From: Bemisia tabaci
Lineage: Eukaryota; Arthropoda; Insecta; Hemiptera; Aleyrodidae
Length of the DNA: 64,000 nt
Direction of reading: 5' to 3'
NCBI RefSeq assembly: GCF_918797505.1
Contig: NC_092797.1
Span: 2,108,001-2,172,000, forward strand
In this document: positions 23,003 through 34,736 of the stretch, piece after piece
Layout: each line of letters starts with the position of its first letter
Numbering within the stretch: the stretch's first letter is position 1
The notes under the pieces: generated by a model
Told to the model about the DNA's origin: nothing
The model's input: the letters and a program-made list of their open reading frames with translations, nothing else
Database searches by the model: none
Position numbers and translations under genes: made by a program

Positions 23003-23502
23003 NNNNNNNNNNNNNNNNNNNNNNNNNNNNNNNNNNNNNNNNNNNNNNNNNNNNNNNNNNNNNNNNNNNNNNNNNNNNNNNNNNNNNNNNNNNNNNNNNN
23101 NNNNNNNNNNNNNNNNNNNNNNNNNNNNNNNNNNNNNNNNNNNNNNNNNNNNNNNNNNNNNNNNNNNNNNNNNNNNNNNNNNNNNNNNNNNNNNNNNNNN
23201 NNNNNNNNNNNNNNNNNNNNNNNNNNNNNNNNNNNNNNNNNNNNNNNNNNNNNNNNNNNNNNNNNNNNNNNNNNNNNNNNNNNNNNNNNNNNNNNNNNNN
23301 NNNNNNNNNNNNNNNNNNNNNNNNNNNNNNNNNNNNNNNNNNNNNNNNNNNNNNNNNNNNNNNNNNNNNNNNNNNNNNNNNNNNNNNNNNNNNNNNNNNN
23401 NNNNNNNNNNNNNNNNNNNNNNNNNNNNNNNNNNNNNNNNNNNNNNNNNNNNNNNNNNNNNNNNNNNNNNNNNNNNNNNNNNNNNNNNNNNNNNNNNNNN
23501 NN
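23003..23502. other. Assembly gap, 500 N
   Basis: Exactly 500 unknown bases, a length used by scaffolders as a placeholder. Any apparent open frame across it is meaningless. Confidence 1.
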
Positions 23503-23589
23503 AATGGGTGTCCATTTGGCGAAGGTCGGAAAAATATGTCTCGAGATTCGGAAACCGAAATGGCACTCATCGTTCATACGTGACGTATA

Positions 23590-23842
23590 CTGCCGTGCTA
23601 AGGAAGAACGCCGTATGAACATTCGAGAGTTGCCGAATTTCCCTCGATAAAATGTATATTTTTTAGGAAAGTTATGAATACTTTTCCTTTAAATTTTTAG
23701 AATCTTCAGGTAAAATTGCGAACTAAACTATCTAAAAAATTGGGAGGAAAATATTCATAAATCGACCAGGAAATTCGCGGTTTATTCAAGGAAATTTGGC
23801 GACGCGTGAAGGTCCATACAGCGTTTTTCCTTAGCGCGGCAG
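23590..23842 (+). mobile_element. CTGCCG MITE, target duplication tata
   Basis: Allelic or duplicate copy of 17224-17476, with intact tata at 23586-23589 and 23843-23846. Confidence 0.85.
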
Positions 23843-24097
23843 TATAAACAAATCGACGGAAGAACTGGAAAGAGAGCCCAAGTCCCGTTCCTGAAGCCTC
23901 TCGAAATGCTCAATTTATTACTGTCATCGGTGGCTCACAAGAGTTCAATCTGTGATGAAGTGCTTTTCGCTCACTGGTACAATTTCCACGCCGCGATGCA
24001 AAATCCAGGTGGAGAACACTCATCGTCTAGACCGTCGCACAGTGGATCGTGTCAATACGAGAGGTCGGACAAAATTTGGAAACTTAAAACGCTTATA

Positions 24098-24350
24098 CTA
24101 CCGTGCTAAGTAAAAACGCCGTATCAGCTCTCAGGCGTTGCCAAATTTCCTTTGATAAAACGCGAATTTCCTGGTAAAATTATGAATATTTTCCTCCCAA
24201 TTTTTCAAATAATTTCGTTAGCAATTAAACCTAAAGATTCTGAAAATATAAAGGAAAAATATGCATAACTTTCCTAAAAAATAAAAATTTTATCGAAGGA
24301 AATTTGGTAACTCTCCAATGTTCATACGGCGTTCTTCCTTAGCACGGCAG
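24098..24350 (+). mobile_element. CTGCCG MITE, target duplication tata
   Basis: Copy of 17732-17983; left end reads CTACCGTGCTAAG. tata on both sides. Confidence 0.85.
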
Positions 24351-25581
24351 TATAACTCCATTTGTCCACAGCTTCGAGGTTCTAAAAGTGGTTCCAACGT
24401 TTTCCGCGTGCAATTTTCTTCCAAAACCACCCCTCAAAATTTTAAAAGTGAGGAAATAAGCATCAAAATTTGGAGTTTTAGTCACAAATTTCATGTCCGA
24501 CCTCCTAATTGACTCGATCCAGTGTGCGTCGATGCGAGCACCGATGACAAGGAAAATAAATTTGGCAACCTGGTTTAGAGGTTACAGTAATAACAGGAGC
24601 ACTCCTCCTCGATGCTTGAACAGTGATGGATTAGACGACTTCCCAACGCACAGTGCATTCACTGAGGGTCTCAATTTTTTCAGCCACTCTCTACACTCAA
24701 AATATCAAATTGGTACTCGAGAGCAAAAAATGCATACAAAATAAATGGTTATCAAACTGAGATACGTGCTTTTTAACTGTAGACATTGATTTACTGACCT
24801 AGTAAAACTACCTACTTTTTTGATGCCTCAAATTTTTCGAATATTCACATGAATGGATTTTTGAAAATAGTAAAAGAAAGTTTGTAAAAATACTTTTAAA
24901 ATATTTTTGTACTAGGATCATTATGAAATTTTAAAAATAATTATTACAACATTTTTTCAATAATTTACTGACAAAATCAAGACCGGATTTGTCATTAGGC
25001 TACATAGGCTGTAAAGTAAGGGCGCAACACTCTGAGGGGCGCGACATCTTTGGCACTTACTTCCCAAATTTCAGTGCCCTGCTTGTATTAAACATTTATG
25101 TTTCGTGTCTTTCGTCACTTCGTAACTTCCAAATCCAATTTTCCCACGGCCTCAATATTTCTGCAATTGGTATCTCAAAACTATTCAAATCATTTTTGTA
25201 AAGGAGGATTTGAAACTTTTTATCTTGCGTTTTACCCACCTAATATCCTTCTTTCTTGGGGCGCCGGGACAAGAGTGCCTACTTTTGGGGCACCGATCCA
25301 ATTTCAGCCGAAGGCGCTTAAAATATAACTGCAAAATGGTGACCAAGAGTATCTTAACCATCGTGAATAAATTTCGAAAATATTGCTGAAATACTTCCGA
25401 TTTACATGACCTATACCTGAATCCATCTCTACCTGCCCACTTGCATTTGCGGATTCAGGCTCTTCGAACGGAGGGGGCAAAAGTGGGGTTGGGGGGCTTC
25501 CTCCAGAAAATTTTCGGCATTTTAAAGCACCCAATCTAATATGCAGTTTGAGTCAGTTTCGTCATGAATAATTACCAAATC

Positions 25582-25757
25582 TGAGCGTTCTCCCTTCTTT
25601 TCTCCATTCCTTCTTCCTTCCTTTCTTCCCTTTTTCCTCTTCCTTTCTTTCTTCCCTTTTTCCTCTGCCTTCCTTTCTTCCCTTTTTCTTCCTCCTTTCT
25701 TTCCTCCCTTTTTATTCTTTCTTTCTTTCTTCCCTTTTTCTTCCTCCTTTCCTCAGG
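25582..25757 (+). repeat. Pyrimidine tract, second copy
   Basis: Same as 19216-19390. Confidence 0.8.
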
Positions 25758-27594
25758 CGCACAAGGGGGCGCACGCCCCCTACGCCCCCCTTGGCTACGC
25801 CTGCCCACTCCTCCGTAAAACAGTTACAATCTTAGTTGTTTTACTTTCACGCTCCTGAGGGCGTCTTCGTTGAATCAACTGTGCGGTGAGCATACAGTCC
25901 ATTTTGCAATTATTTTTCAAATTAATCTGACAAACGGTGAGATTTTACCCTTGTCCGTCTCCCATCCTAGGTCGGTCGTTGGTGGTCAAGCTGGATCCAC
26001 TTCTCTTTCAGCGATCGGCTGCGGCTCCGGCTGGTATGGAACAAATTAGCGCCAATATTCATGCATCCATCAACTTTCTCAGTAAACGTTCAACGTACAC
26101 AATGATCATGACAAGCTACAATAGTCTGGATAATATAATGATGCATGTAAAAAAAAGCTTAAGCGGCGATTTTTCTGCGCACTGTTTTGCAAAAATATTT
26201 TTTCCTCACCTCAAAATTTTGAATGAAGAAAGTGTGCAGCTACTCCGGCTAAAACTCATTTTTTCCTTTAGTCGTTTCTTAAACAGCTTTTGCTCCTTTG
26301 GAGGCCCTGCATGCTTTACATTGCGATTAAGGGAAGTTTAAGGGCTTTATTCTGGCTATAGACGAGAAGTTTTTTAAATATTCAAAAAATTGAAAATTGA
26401 AATTGTTTTTGGACAAAAATTAAAAAAATTTCACTGAAAAGGCCCTTGGACCGATGTTTTATTTTTTTTTTCCTAATAAGGTAATCAAAGAAAAATTTCT
26501 CTTCTATGGTTAGAGAAAAATTTAAGAAAGTTAACATAGAAAATTCTTAGGCAAATTCATAAGGCAGATTCTGAGAAAAGTGTACCTTATGGTCAAAAAA
26601 CGTTGTTTTGAGAAAAATCTCTTCAAAGTTTTGGGTGGGGTGAAGGAGTGGCGTTAGATGAGGGTGCCGGAATGCCGGATTGCATTACTCCGTTTGTCAC
26701 AACACATAGCAGATAGAATAATGATCAGATTTAAAAAAAAATGAACCTAACTCGATTATTCTGCTCTATCAGCAGAATATTCCATGTGCATAAATTTTGA
26801 ATTTTAAAATTGGCTTGCGTCTTTTCGAAAAAATGAAATGTAAGCGATAATTTTGAAACACTGCAGTATAGATACGTGGTTTCTCACCTTTGCCATCGAT
26901 GTATCCTGCGGCGTTTTGACTCTTACCTTATCCGGTGGTCCATTACTTAATAGAGAGTAATTTTTTTCCTCCTGCATAAGGCCTTTCTTTGATGAGCCAT
27001 TCTTTTCCGCATGCAAGAAAGTGCAGAGCAATGAGATTAAACTGCGTGCGAAGACGAAACAGGAACCCGCACGAGAGAGACAGAGTGCAAATCTCCTTCT
27101 CACAGCATGATTCGGATGGAAAAATCACGTACCTGTACTTAATCGCAATTCTCCGCTCCTGGAACCTGGAAACAGCGTCTACGTGAAGATGCCCTCCCCC
27201 CCTCGCTCACTGCCGTATTACACCTCAATATTATTGACACACGTATGTTATTTAGCAGCTTCACTCGCAGCGCGCAATAAAAATAAAACTAGTAATAACA
27301 GTGCTTACAAGCGTCTGTGTCTCGCTCGGCTAGGATTGGCTCCTCAGGAGGGGTGTGTGTAGTTCTCGTTAAATTAACATATTTTCCGCTGTGAAAAAGA
27401 ATGTTCGATTCCTTACAAATTAATGAGCCACTGTTAATTGGATGGCTCTAAGGCCAAGAGCCTTAGAGCCGCGCTCTCTGTGCCGAGAGATTGAATGGCA
27501 AAGCTTTACCAGTTGTTTTGCTGATGAGTTGATGTTTGAATAGCACTTAGGGCCATTTTGGACAGAATGCAGAATTTGCAGATGTCTGAAATTT

Positions 27595-27871
27595 TATAAA
27601 TTTCATGTTTAAGATGAAGTTACAAAGAGAACTGAGCACGAGAGTATCCTTGATTTTTAAATTGACTAATTATTGGAGGAAATATGACAAAATAACCGAG
27701 TCTGCTAAAATGCATGTATTTAAATGAGAAATTCCGCCAGATGACGTCACAAAGCGGTACATTTTCGACCTTTCTTTTCGCCGTAAGGTTCTATGTAATT
27801 TCCAAACTTCAAACACATATTTCTCGAAATAGTAAAAACTGCACTCACGCTCCTTGTATTCCAAGCTCCTT
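27595..27871. mobile_element. Diverged TGAGG..CCTCA element, second copy
   Basis: Counterpart of 21230-21507. Confidence 0.5.
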
Positions 27872-28082
27872 CATAGAGAAAGGTGGTTTCGCACTTTGGC
27901 CACGGATAGTTAAATTTTTAACCAGGGTCGTAAAAGGCCCTTTCCCCGGACGCGGATTCTTCGCGGAGGCGTGAGAAAAAGCTTCAAAGGTTGATTGGTG
28001 CCTGATGCAATTGGATTGTTTTACAATAAAAAGAGAAAATGCCTGGAATGAGACGTTACGTCGGCGTCGGCGGTGTCCATTT

Positions 28083-28335
28083 CTGCCGTGCTAAGGAAGA
28101 ACGCCGTATGAACATTCAAGAGTTGCCAAATTTCCCTTGTTAAAAGACGTATTTTTGACATTATTTATGCATATTTTTCCGCGAAATTTTCAGATATTTT
28201 AAATTAAATTGCGTACGAAATTGTCTGAAAATTTTGGAAAATAATGTTCACAATTTTCCCAGTAAATTCGGTTTTTATTGTAAGAAACTTGGCAACGTCT
28301 GAAGGCGCATACGGCGTTCTTCCTCAGGACGGCGG
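28083..28335 (+). mobile_element. CTGCCG MITE, target duplication attt
   Basis: Counterpart of 21716-21968. Right end reads CTCAGGACGGCGG. Confidence 0.85.
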
Positions 28336-28703
28336 ATTTGGAGCGGGAGCGGGCGAGTAAGCGGGTAGCGGGAGCGAGTCGGACGATGCCGAGCAAGGTC
28401 ATAAAGTCACGCAACACGACTTTCTTCCCATTTCGGTAGCTCCTCCGCCGACTCTCATCGCCACTTGCAGAATTCCTTTGAACGCCATTACTTTCTTTGC
28501 AAAAGGCATAGTCTCTCCAACTTGGGCGCATCCCTGGTTACCTAACAATCTCTACAACCCAATTTTACATTACAACAATTTCGATGTAAAAATACATTTG
28601 TAATAAAATCGCGGTTTTATCGACGGCGGTTCATCGCGATATTATCGAACAAAATATCGTGATAAATTGGAACTAAATTTCGATTTTATCGCACGCGATA
28701 ATG

Positions 28704-30081
28704 TTTTTTTTTATTATTAGTTACAAGTGAGCTTTCATAATGAACTTATTTACATATTATATATAACGAATTAAAATTAATGGTTCAGACCGAGGGGCTG
28801 GCCAGTTCCCACGGCTTTACCTTTTTGAGGCGTCTGTATTCGTTGGAGTTGTCTAATAATTGAATTGCCTCCAGGCTCGGACTGGCCATAAGGCCAATCT
28901 GCCATTGGCAGATACGCCCCCTTTGCGCGCCGAAAACGCGCCCCTCTTACACATAGCAAAAAAGGAAGAAAAAGAATTACGACCGAGAATATGTGAGAAA
29001 AATTTCTTAAATGAACGGAAGAAGAGAGAGTTAGGAGAAAAGAAAGGTGCTTTAACGCATGATAGTGGTGAACAGAGGTCCAAGAACTACTTTCTGAAGC
29101 GTAAACAATTTTCTTTGAAATTTTCACCTTTTTCTTGACATACAGGCGCTTTATCATCCCCCTCCTTCATTCGCTATGTGTAACTCCCTTAGAAGCGATG
29201 GTCGGTTCGATTTTTAGACGTACGCATCCTTTATAGATCTCTTAAGAGACTTTTAAACATATTTCCTCCTTTTCAAATGACTATTGCTTTGGACATACCA
29301 TAGCATAGCTCGGGCAAACTTAACCTTAATTTATCTCGAAATTCAAAAATAAGAGACATCTAAAATGTAAACGCGATACAACTATTCGCGCAAGATGGAT
29401 GTCCACATTGCATATGAAAAATGTAAGACGCGATGCCATGAGTCGTGAACTCGCAATGCTCTGCTCTGTTTTGAAGCAACATTACAAATAAAACAAACGG
29501 AAACAAACACAATATGGAAATAGAGCGAGGGAAAGGATGCGCGTTAACGACGGCGCAGAGATACAACTATTCGTACTTGATGGACGTCCGTGCTGCATCT
29601 GAAAAATTGAAGGCGCGATGACGCGAAGCGTGAGCTCTCAATGCTGTGCTTCACGTTCAATTTTGCAATTTTTACTCCATGCGATCAATAAACTTTGAAC
29701 CTGAAAATAGCATGAACTTGTACTGATTTGCCACAATTTTCTGAACCCCTCTCCACGTAGGGAATGCCCTACCAGGAAATATCACATTACGCCCCTTTAA
29801 CCAGCCAAGGGTCTACGTCCTCAGATGCGAGCCAGTCCGACCCTGATTGCCTCAATATTTGGGTGGTAATGGAGACGTTTCTCATAGTTCGTAGTAACTT
29901 TGGTTATAAATTGTGAGACTTTCTCCATACCAATTCTATGAATGTCAGAATTTCTTTCATACCATCGTGCCCCGACCATCTGTCTAGGGGCACGATTTTG
30001 AAATCTTTGTAATATAGAGATAAAATTGCGACAAGATCGAGGATAATCGCTTATATGTTGATGATTACGTCCGATGAGCAA
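28704..30081 (-). pseudogene. LINE (non-LTR retrotransposon) ORF2 3' end, interrupted by a hAT element
   Basis: The minus-strand frame from 30081 to 29854 reads like the region after the reverse transcriptase in Jockey-type LINEs. It has LQRFQNRAPRQMVGARWYERN followed by SDIH, then YEKRLHYHPNIEA, compare the family pattern of WYVRN..IH and RLHxHPN. The frame is broken at 29853 by a complete hAT element (28872-29845). Beyond it the same protein resumes: removing the element and one copy of its 8-bp target duplication joins HPNIEAI in frame to LLDNSNEYRRLKKVKPWEL and a TGA at 28785-28787. The family's C-terminus has the same D-N-x-x-x-x-R-R-L-K pattern. About 80 bases further on lies a run of A on the minus strand (plus T run at 28706-28715), a plausible 3' tail. 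No catalytic RT motif is present here, so this is a 5'-truncated, dead copy. The LINE clade is not resolved. Confidence 0.82.
28872..29845. mobile_element. Complete non-autonomous hAT element, 8-bp target duplication attgcctc
   Basis: 974 bp. Left end CAGGCTCGGACTGGCC, right end reverse complement CAGGGTCGGACTGGCT. attgcctc directly flanks both (28864-28871, 29846-29853). It sits inside the LINE reading frame. It contains the diverged internal direct repeat seen at 2780-3066 and no transposase. Confidence 0.9.
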
Positions 30082-33000
30082 AGATATGACGCTCGAAAAA
30101 TAAGTTAATGTCTCGGTCTGGTGATCTGTTGGTCAATGGATACGATATGACAGGAAGACAAGCAGTGAACTCCAACACAATGTGTTGATAAGGCGCGTCA
30201 TTAACTCGCACATATCAACCCCTTTAGTTTTCGTTTACAGAGATTTCAAAAAAGGCAAGCAGCACAACAAGAGAATTAACGATCCAACAGTGCAAGGTCA
30301 ACGAGGCACCTTGACGAGACCGTGTATTGTAAATCTAGAAAGCTATTCGAACAAATTTAAGTTTTTTGATCTGCCTCAAGCAAAATCTTATCAGATTCTT
30401 GAAGAAAAGTGCTACGGAAAAATTTAAGCGAAGAAAGGAAAAATTCTGTCGAACTCCTAGAAGATAAAGTCGATTTAAAGGTATTTTTGGGCTAAAATAC
30501 CCAAATCACCGGTATTATAAATCCCGTTATATTATTGAAAAGAGATTTATACTCGATATAAATGCAATTGTATTAAATATGTCTTGATTTTTTTATTTTA
30601 AACGTCTTTTCATGCAAAGAAGCTTAACCATGTCCATGCTTTATTCATTCATGAATTGAAAGTAAGCAATCCACATCCCGAAAATCTACCGATTTGCCGT
30701 GAAAAATTGCAGAAACTTGATATATCAGGTCGATGTACCCACTCTTTGAATTTACCAATCGATTTAGTGAGTGCACGTATGTGAAAGTCAAAATGCTATA
30801 GTCATTTTGGGTGCATTCATTTTTCATGAAACAATTGTAAGTAATTTCAATCCCGAAAAACCATACATTTTCCGTATAAAATCGAAAAAATCAAAATATG
30901 TCGACTCCCTGACGTGAAAATTAAATTCTACGTGTGAAAATACTTATGTATCGATATGCTGAACAGAATGCCCGCCTCTCCTCGTAATTTACAAACCGTT
31001 CCTATACTCATCTCAAAATTTTTCTCAGAGCTTTGTGTTATTATCAGCTTCCATTTAAACCCCGGTTTGATGGCCGAATCGGCTGCCCAAAAAGCAAGCC
31101 ATTTTTGAAGGGCTCTATGAGAAATTCGTGATATTATCAGCTCTCAGGAAATCACCCCATGGGTAAAATTGCTGGTATAAATTTTCGAGAGCTTAAAATA
31201 ATCGTATTCAAGAAACTAAGGCATTAAACTATGGAGTCAATTTCGTTTTAATAATGTAACGGGATTTACTTGTCTTCAGGTCAAAACTCATACAAGGAAG
31301 CCCCTTGCAAGAGGCTAATTTTTTGTAATTTCACTCAATTTTTTCTCCTTTTTATAATTGAATTGCTTGTCACATTCTGAGGTCAATCATATTAAATTGT
31401 AATTTATACATTTCTTTTTTTTCCCCTTCATTTTATTTTTTGTTTGGAGAAGTTTTGTTGATTTCTTCGGATTTCGAATACTGTAACTTCTCTTCTATTT
31501 GGCCGATTTTTATGAATGAGACCTCTTTTAATTCGTGTTTCAACGGAGAGTAAGGAAAAAATTGCTAAAAACTCGCGAAATAATTTTTTCGAAAATTGGG
31601 CGAATCCTAGCGTGACGGTGAAATGGTTAATGAAGCGTAAGTAATTGGGCGAGGAGCTGAGGATCCCGGCCTAGCTTGGCGACCGTCATTAGCTATTGTT
31701 CGTCGAGACGCCGACGCAGTGATCAGGAGCGTGGGGAAGAGAGGGGTAAGTGGATTCCTGTATGAGCCACGTTTAGCTAATGGTCTAATGAGTCTCGAGG
31801 CTCATCACAGATTGCACTTACACAGATTGCACTGTATTTCTTAGTTTTAATAAGAAATAAAATATAATTCTGTAAAATTAGTAAATAAATACCAAGACAA
31901 TTATTCAGGATGTCAAAGACTGACTGAAAACTTTTTATTAACCTCATATGATAAAAATATTATTATCAGCTGACACTGACATTGTTGTCAGATGAACAGC
32001 ACTATCAGAGCACGGGTACCAACTTTTGAAAAGTATAACAGAGGTTTGGAGATCTGTCAAAGCAACGTTCTGAACAAAGCGGAGGAGTTAAATTCTCATT
32101 CCGAGAGTGCCGACCTGCTCAGCCATCCTCGAATCAATTCGCTTGATTCTGCTTATATATGCATATTTTAAATCAGCGCGTCGTACTCTTAGGCTTTTTT
32201 TAAGAAAACCAAGTAACGTAGACTCTTGGTATTCACTGCACATAAACTAGAGAGCCCCAGAATGAGAAACAACTTTAAATCATAATTATTGACGGATAAA
32301 TAAACTTTTTACACGCTTTGGAAAATCTCAGAAGTTCGCGGTAGTCACTTTTCGGTAAGGAACTAAGGGACTCGGTTATTGTATCGAGCAAGGTTCGAAA
32401 CGATCGCAAAGGCGGTATACTACGTATACGCGCCAAAAAGGGGAAAAAAGAGAGATAACTTTTGCATGTATAGAGTTGTACTTTTTTTCATCTATCCGGC
32501 AACATCGAGCATGTCTCTCCGACACGCTGTCTTTTTCACGAGCCATTGTGCCTTTTACGCAAACTTTCGCGTCTGCTTTGTCTAAGCAGTCTTTACTCCT
32601 GATTTGGAATATACCACAGCTTGTCTTACGACCAGTTATTGTCTTTTTCGGATTTTTTTTTTTAAACACTTCCACCGTAAGCAGTTTGATAACAGATGGA
32701 CGGAGAGGTTTTAATGGGGCCATAGCCATATCGCCGGATGAAGAGTTAAAATTCAATTCAACGAGAAGCAGTATTCTGCGAGGCATTATTGTCATTTTAG
32801 GTAAGATCGATGGACCGACTTTTGTACGTAAGAGTGTTTTTTTTCCTTATTTTTCTTATTCCTCTTCTTCGTAATCTATACCAATACTTTCACCATAACG
32901 CATACGCGGACATAAGGCCAAACAAGCGAGCAGATGTAGAAAATTAACGGACAGCTGTGCAACCGTAACGGGACGCGCAATAGGTTTGGAGACTTAAACG

Positions 33001-33083
33001 CAAGGATAAGAAAGTAAGCGCGATTTTGCAGCTAAAACAGGAGTGTTTATTAATTACGTAACGCACTGTGTCGGCATTTTTGA
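30082..33083. other. No gene recognised
   Basis: AT-rich. 30082-30180 may continue the LINE upstream. Overlapping open frames on both strands at 32376-32874 (139 codons minus, 132 codons plus) show no known motif. Direct repeat: AATAGGTTTGGAGACTTAAA at 32980 recurs at 33768. Confidence 0.35.
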
Positions 33084-33100
33084 CCCCCCCCCCCCCCCCC

Positions 33101-33416
33101 TAGAGCCCCTTTATACTGAGAGTTAAGACAAACCTTCCCCCCTCATGGAGTCACAAACTGGTATGAAGATTACACAAATTGAAAGTTTTTCGTAATCTTT
33201 GATCGGCCCATTCTCAAGTTCCTTTCTCCGTTCCTTCTCTCATTCCGTTTGTTCCTTTCCAAACCTGTAATTCTCCGGTCCATTCCAGATTATAATCTTT
33301 GCAATTGGTGAAAATGTAATCTTTATTCCCGTTTAAGACACTGTGGAGGCCTAAAATACGGGAACCAATCAGGAATGGATTCCCATTGTCTTAACTCTCA
33401 GTATAAAGGGACTCTA
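33101..33416. mobile_element. MITE with 31-bp TIRs in a C-rich site, probable TA duplication
   Basis: TAGAGCCCCTTTATACTGAG and its mirror CTCAGTATAAAGGGACTCTA bound 316 bp between two poly-C stretches. TA at each edge would fit a Tc1/mariner-type element. Confidence 0.75.
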
Positions 33417-34084
33417 CCCTCCCCCCCATCCTCATGTAACGCAAGTCCGAACCCCTTCCCCTCCTTTTATAATTATACGTGACGCTCAACAGACGTTCCC
33501 CCTTAAAATCCCAAACATTGTGGGAAATTCTTGAATAGACCGGTGGATAACATTTGAAATATTTTTAATGATAGTGACAGATAACTTCGATGAAACGAGA
33601 TGAATTTTGAATTTTGTGTATTTTTACCGATCGAGAGGGTTAAGTAACGCTGCGGTACTGAGCCCCCCCCCCCCACCCCTCACTTTCTTGCAACGCAGGC
33701 TCATAGTCCTCTCTCTCCACGGAGCATTAGATAATTTATATGAACCCTCCCTAATTGGTGGTGCCCAATAGGTTTGGAGACTTAAACGCAACGTCAAGAA
33801 AGTAAATGCGTTTCCGCAACTGGTATCCGATGGTTCAAACTTGAGCTCGGTACTGTCTCAGTGACGTTGTCGTGATTTGTTATGGAATCGATTGTATCTT
33901 AACCAATAAATGATTAAAATAAAAAAAAATTCCATCTCGAAGGCAGCGTTTCAACCGCTCTTCCTTTACGCCTTCTATTATAATAATTTAATAATGTTTA
34001 AAAAATATGAAAATAAATATTCCATAACAAATTTAGTGTTGCAGAACGCCCCGGTGGGTTATTGAAGCAACAACTACACACATT
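33417..34084. other. No gene recognised
   Basis: Contains the second AATAGGTTTGGAGACTTAAA repeat (33768) and short C runs. Confidence 0.4.
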
Positions 34085-34336
34085 CTGCCGTGCTAAAGAA
34101 GAACGTCCTATGAACCTTTCTGCGTGGCAAAATTTCTTTCGGTAAAATACGAATTTTCAGGAAAACTTGTGAAAATTGTCCGTCCTATCTCCAGATAATT
34201 TTCTCCGCAATGTGATTTAAAGTATCAGAAGATTTCAAGTAGAAATATTCATTATTTGTTTCAAAAAGTAATATTTCATAAGGAGAAATTTGGCAACACT
34301 CGGATGTTCATACGGCGTTCTTCCTTAGCACGGCAG
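34085..34336 (+). mobile_element. CTGCCG MITE, target duplication catt
   Basis: 252 bp, CTGCCGTGCTAAAGAAGAAC to CTTAGCACGGCAG, with catt at 34081-34084 and 34337-34340. Confidence 0.88.
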
Positions 34337-34442
34337 CATTGTTGAATTGAATTTTTTTTTTTTAAAAAAAAACACACTCAGTCTGAAGGAATTTTTCATT
34401 TACTGGACATTCACGAGGGCTTTAATCTACAAAATATAATAT

Positions 34443-34736
34443 TTGAAACTAGAGGATAAAATTGAAGAACACACGTTATCTGTGACTCTGGAGTCCCTGC
34501 AAATTCCAAAGGATGTGTATGTTTACTTACGCTGGGGAGCTTGGCAACGTGGAGAAACCTTGGTAACATCTGATAACACCTGCTCTCGGAATCCCTCTTA
34601 TGACAAAGAAATCGAGTTCCGAATTCCAGTTTCTTCTTACTCGACACCTTCTTCACCTTCGGCCATCGAGCGTTGGTTGTCCGCCTGTCACCTCTTTGTC
34701 AGGCTGGACAATCGGCAGACACCTTCCAACCCCTGA
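34443..34736 (+). CDS. Unassigned 97-codon ORF, possible exon or element remnant
   Basis: I do not recognise this protein. The frame opens just downstream of the MITE at 34085-34336 and has a more protein-like composition than nearly all other open frames in the window. It has an N-terminal charged segment (LEDKIEEHTLSVTLESLQ), then alternating hydrophobic residues as in a beta-rich fold (VYVYLRWGAWQ), then DNTCSRNPSYDKEIEFRIP and a Ser/Pro-rich stretch before TGA at 34734. Local G+C is higher than the flanks. No clear promoter, splice donor or neighbouring exon supports it. The strand pattern loosely recalls C2-type sandwiches, but no signature residues are conserved enough to claim that. 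Alternatives are a captured exon, a decayed transposon ORF, or chance. Confidence 0.25.
   Translation: MKLEDKIEEHTLSVTLESLQIPKDVYVYLRWGAWQRGETLVTSDNTCSRNPSYDKEIEFRIPVSSYSTPSSPSAIERWLSACHLFVRLDNRQTPSNP

Larger units (their letters stand above)
23503..29349 (+). repeat. 5.85-kb duplicate, copy 2 (start of downstream contig)
   Basis: Starts at the first base after the gap, equivalent to 17137, and homology stops at 29349 where copy 1 meets the gap. The frame at 25937-26341 differs in its C-terminus from 19571-19963 because of an indel near 26288, arguing that this frame is not coding. Confidence 0.95.

Noticed and set aside
22937..23650. Open frames of about 190-240 codons
   Set aside because: They run through 500 N and have no real sequence.
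32376..32874. Overlapping 132- and 139-codon frames on opposite strands
   Set aside because: No recognisable motif on either strand and no splice or promoter context.
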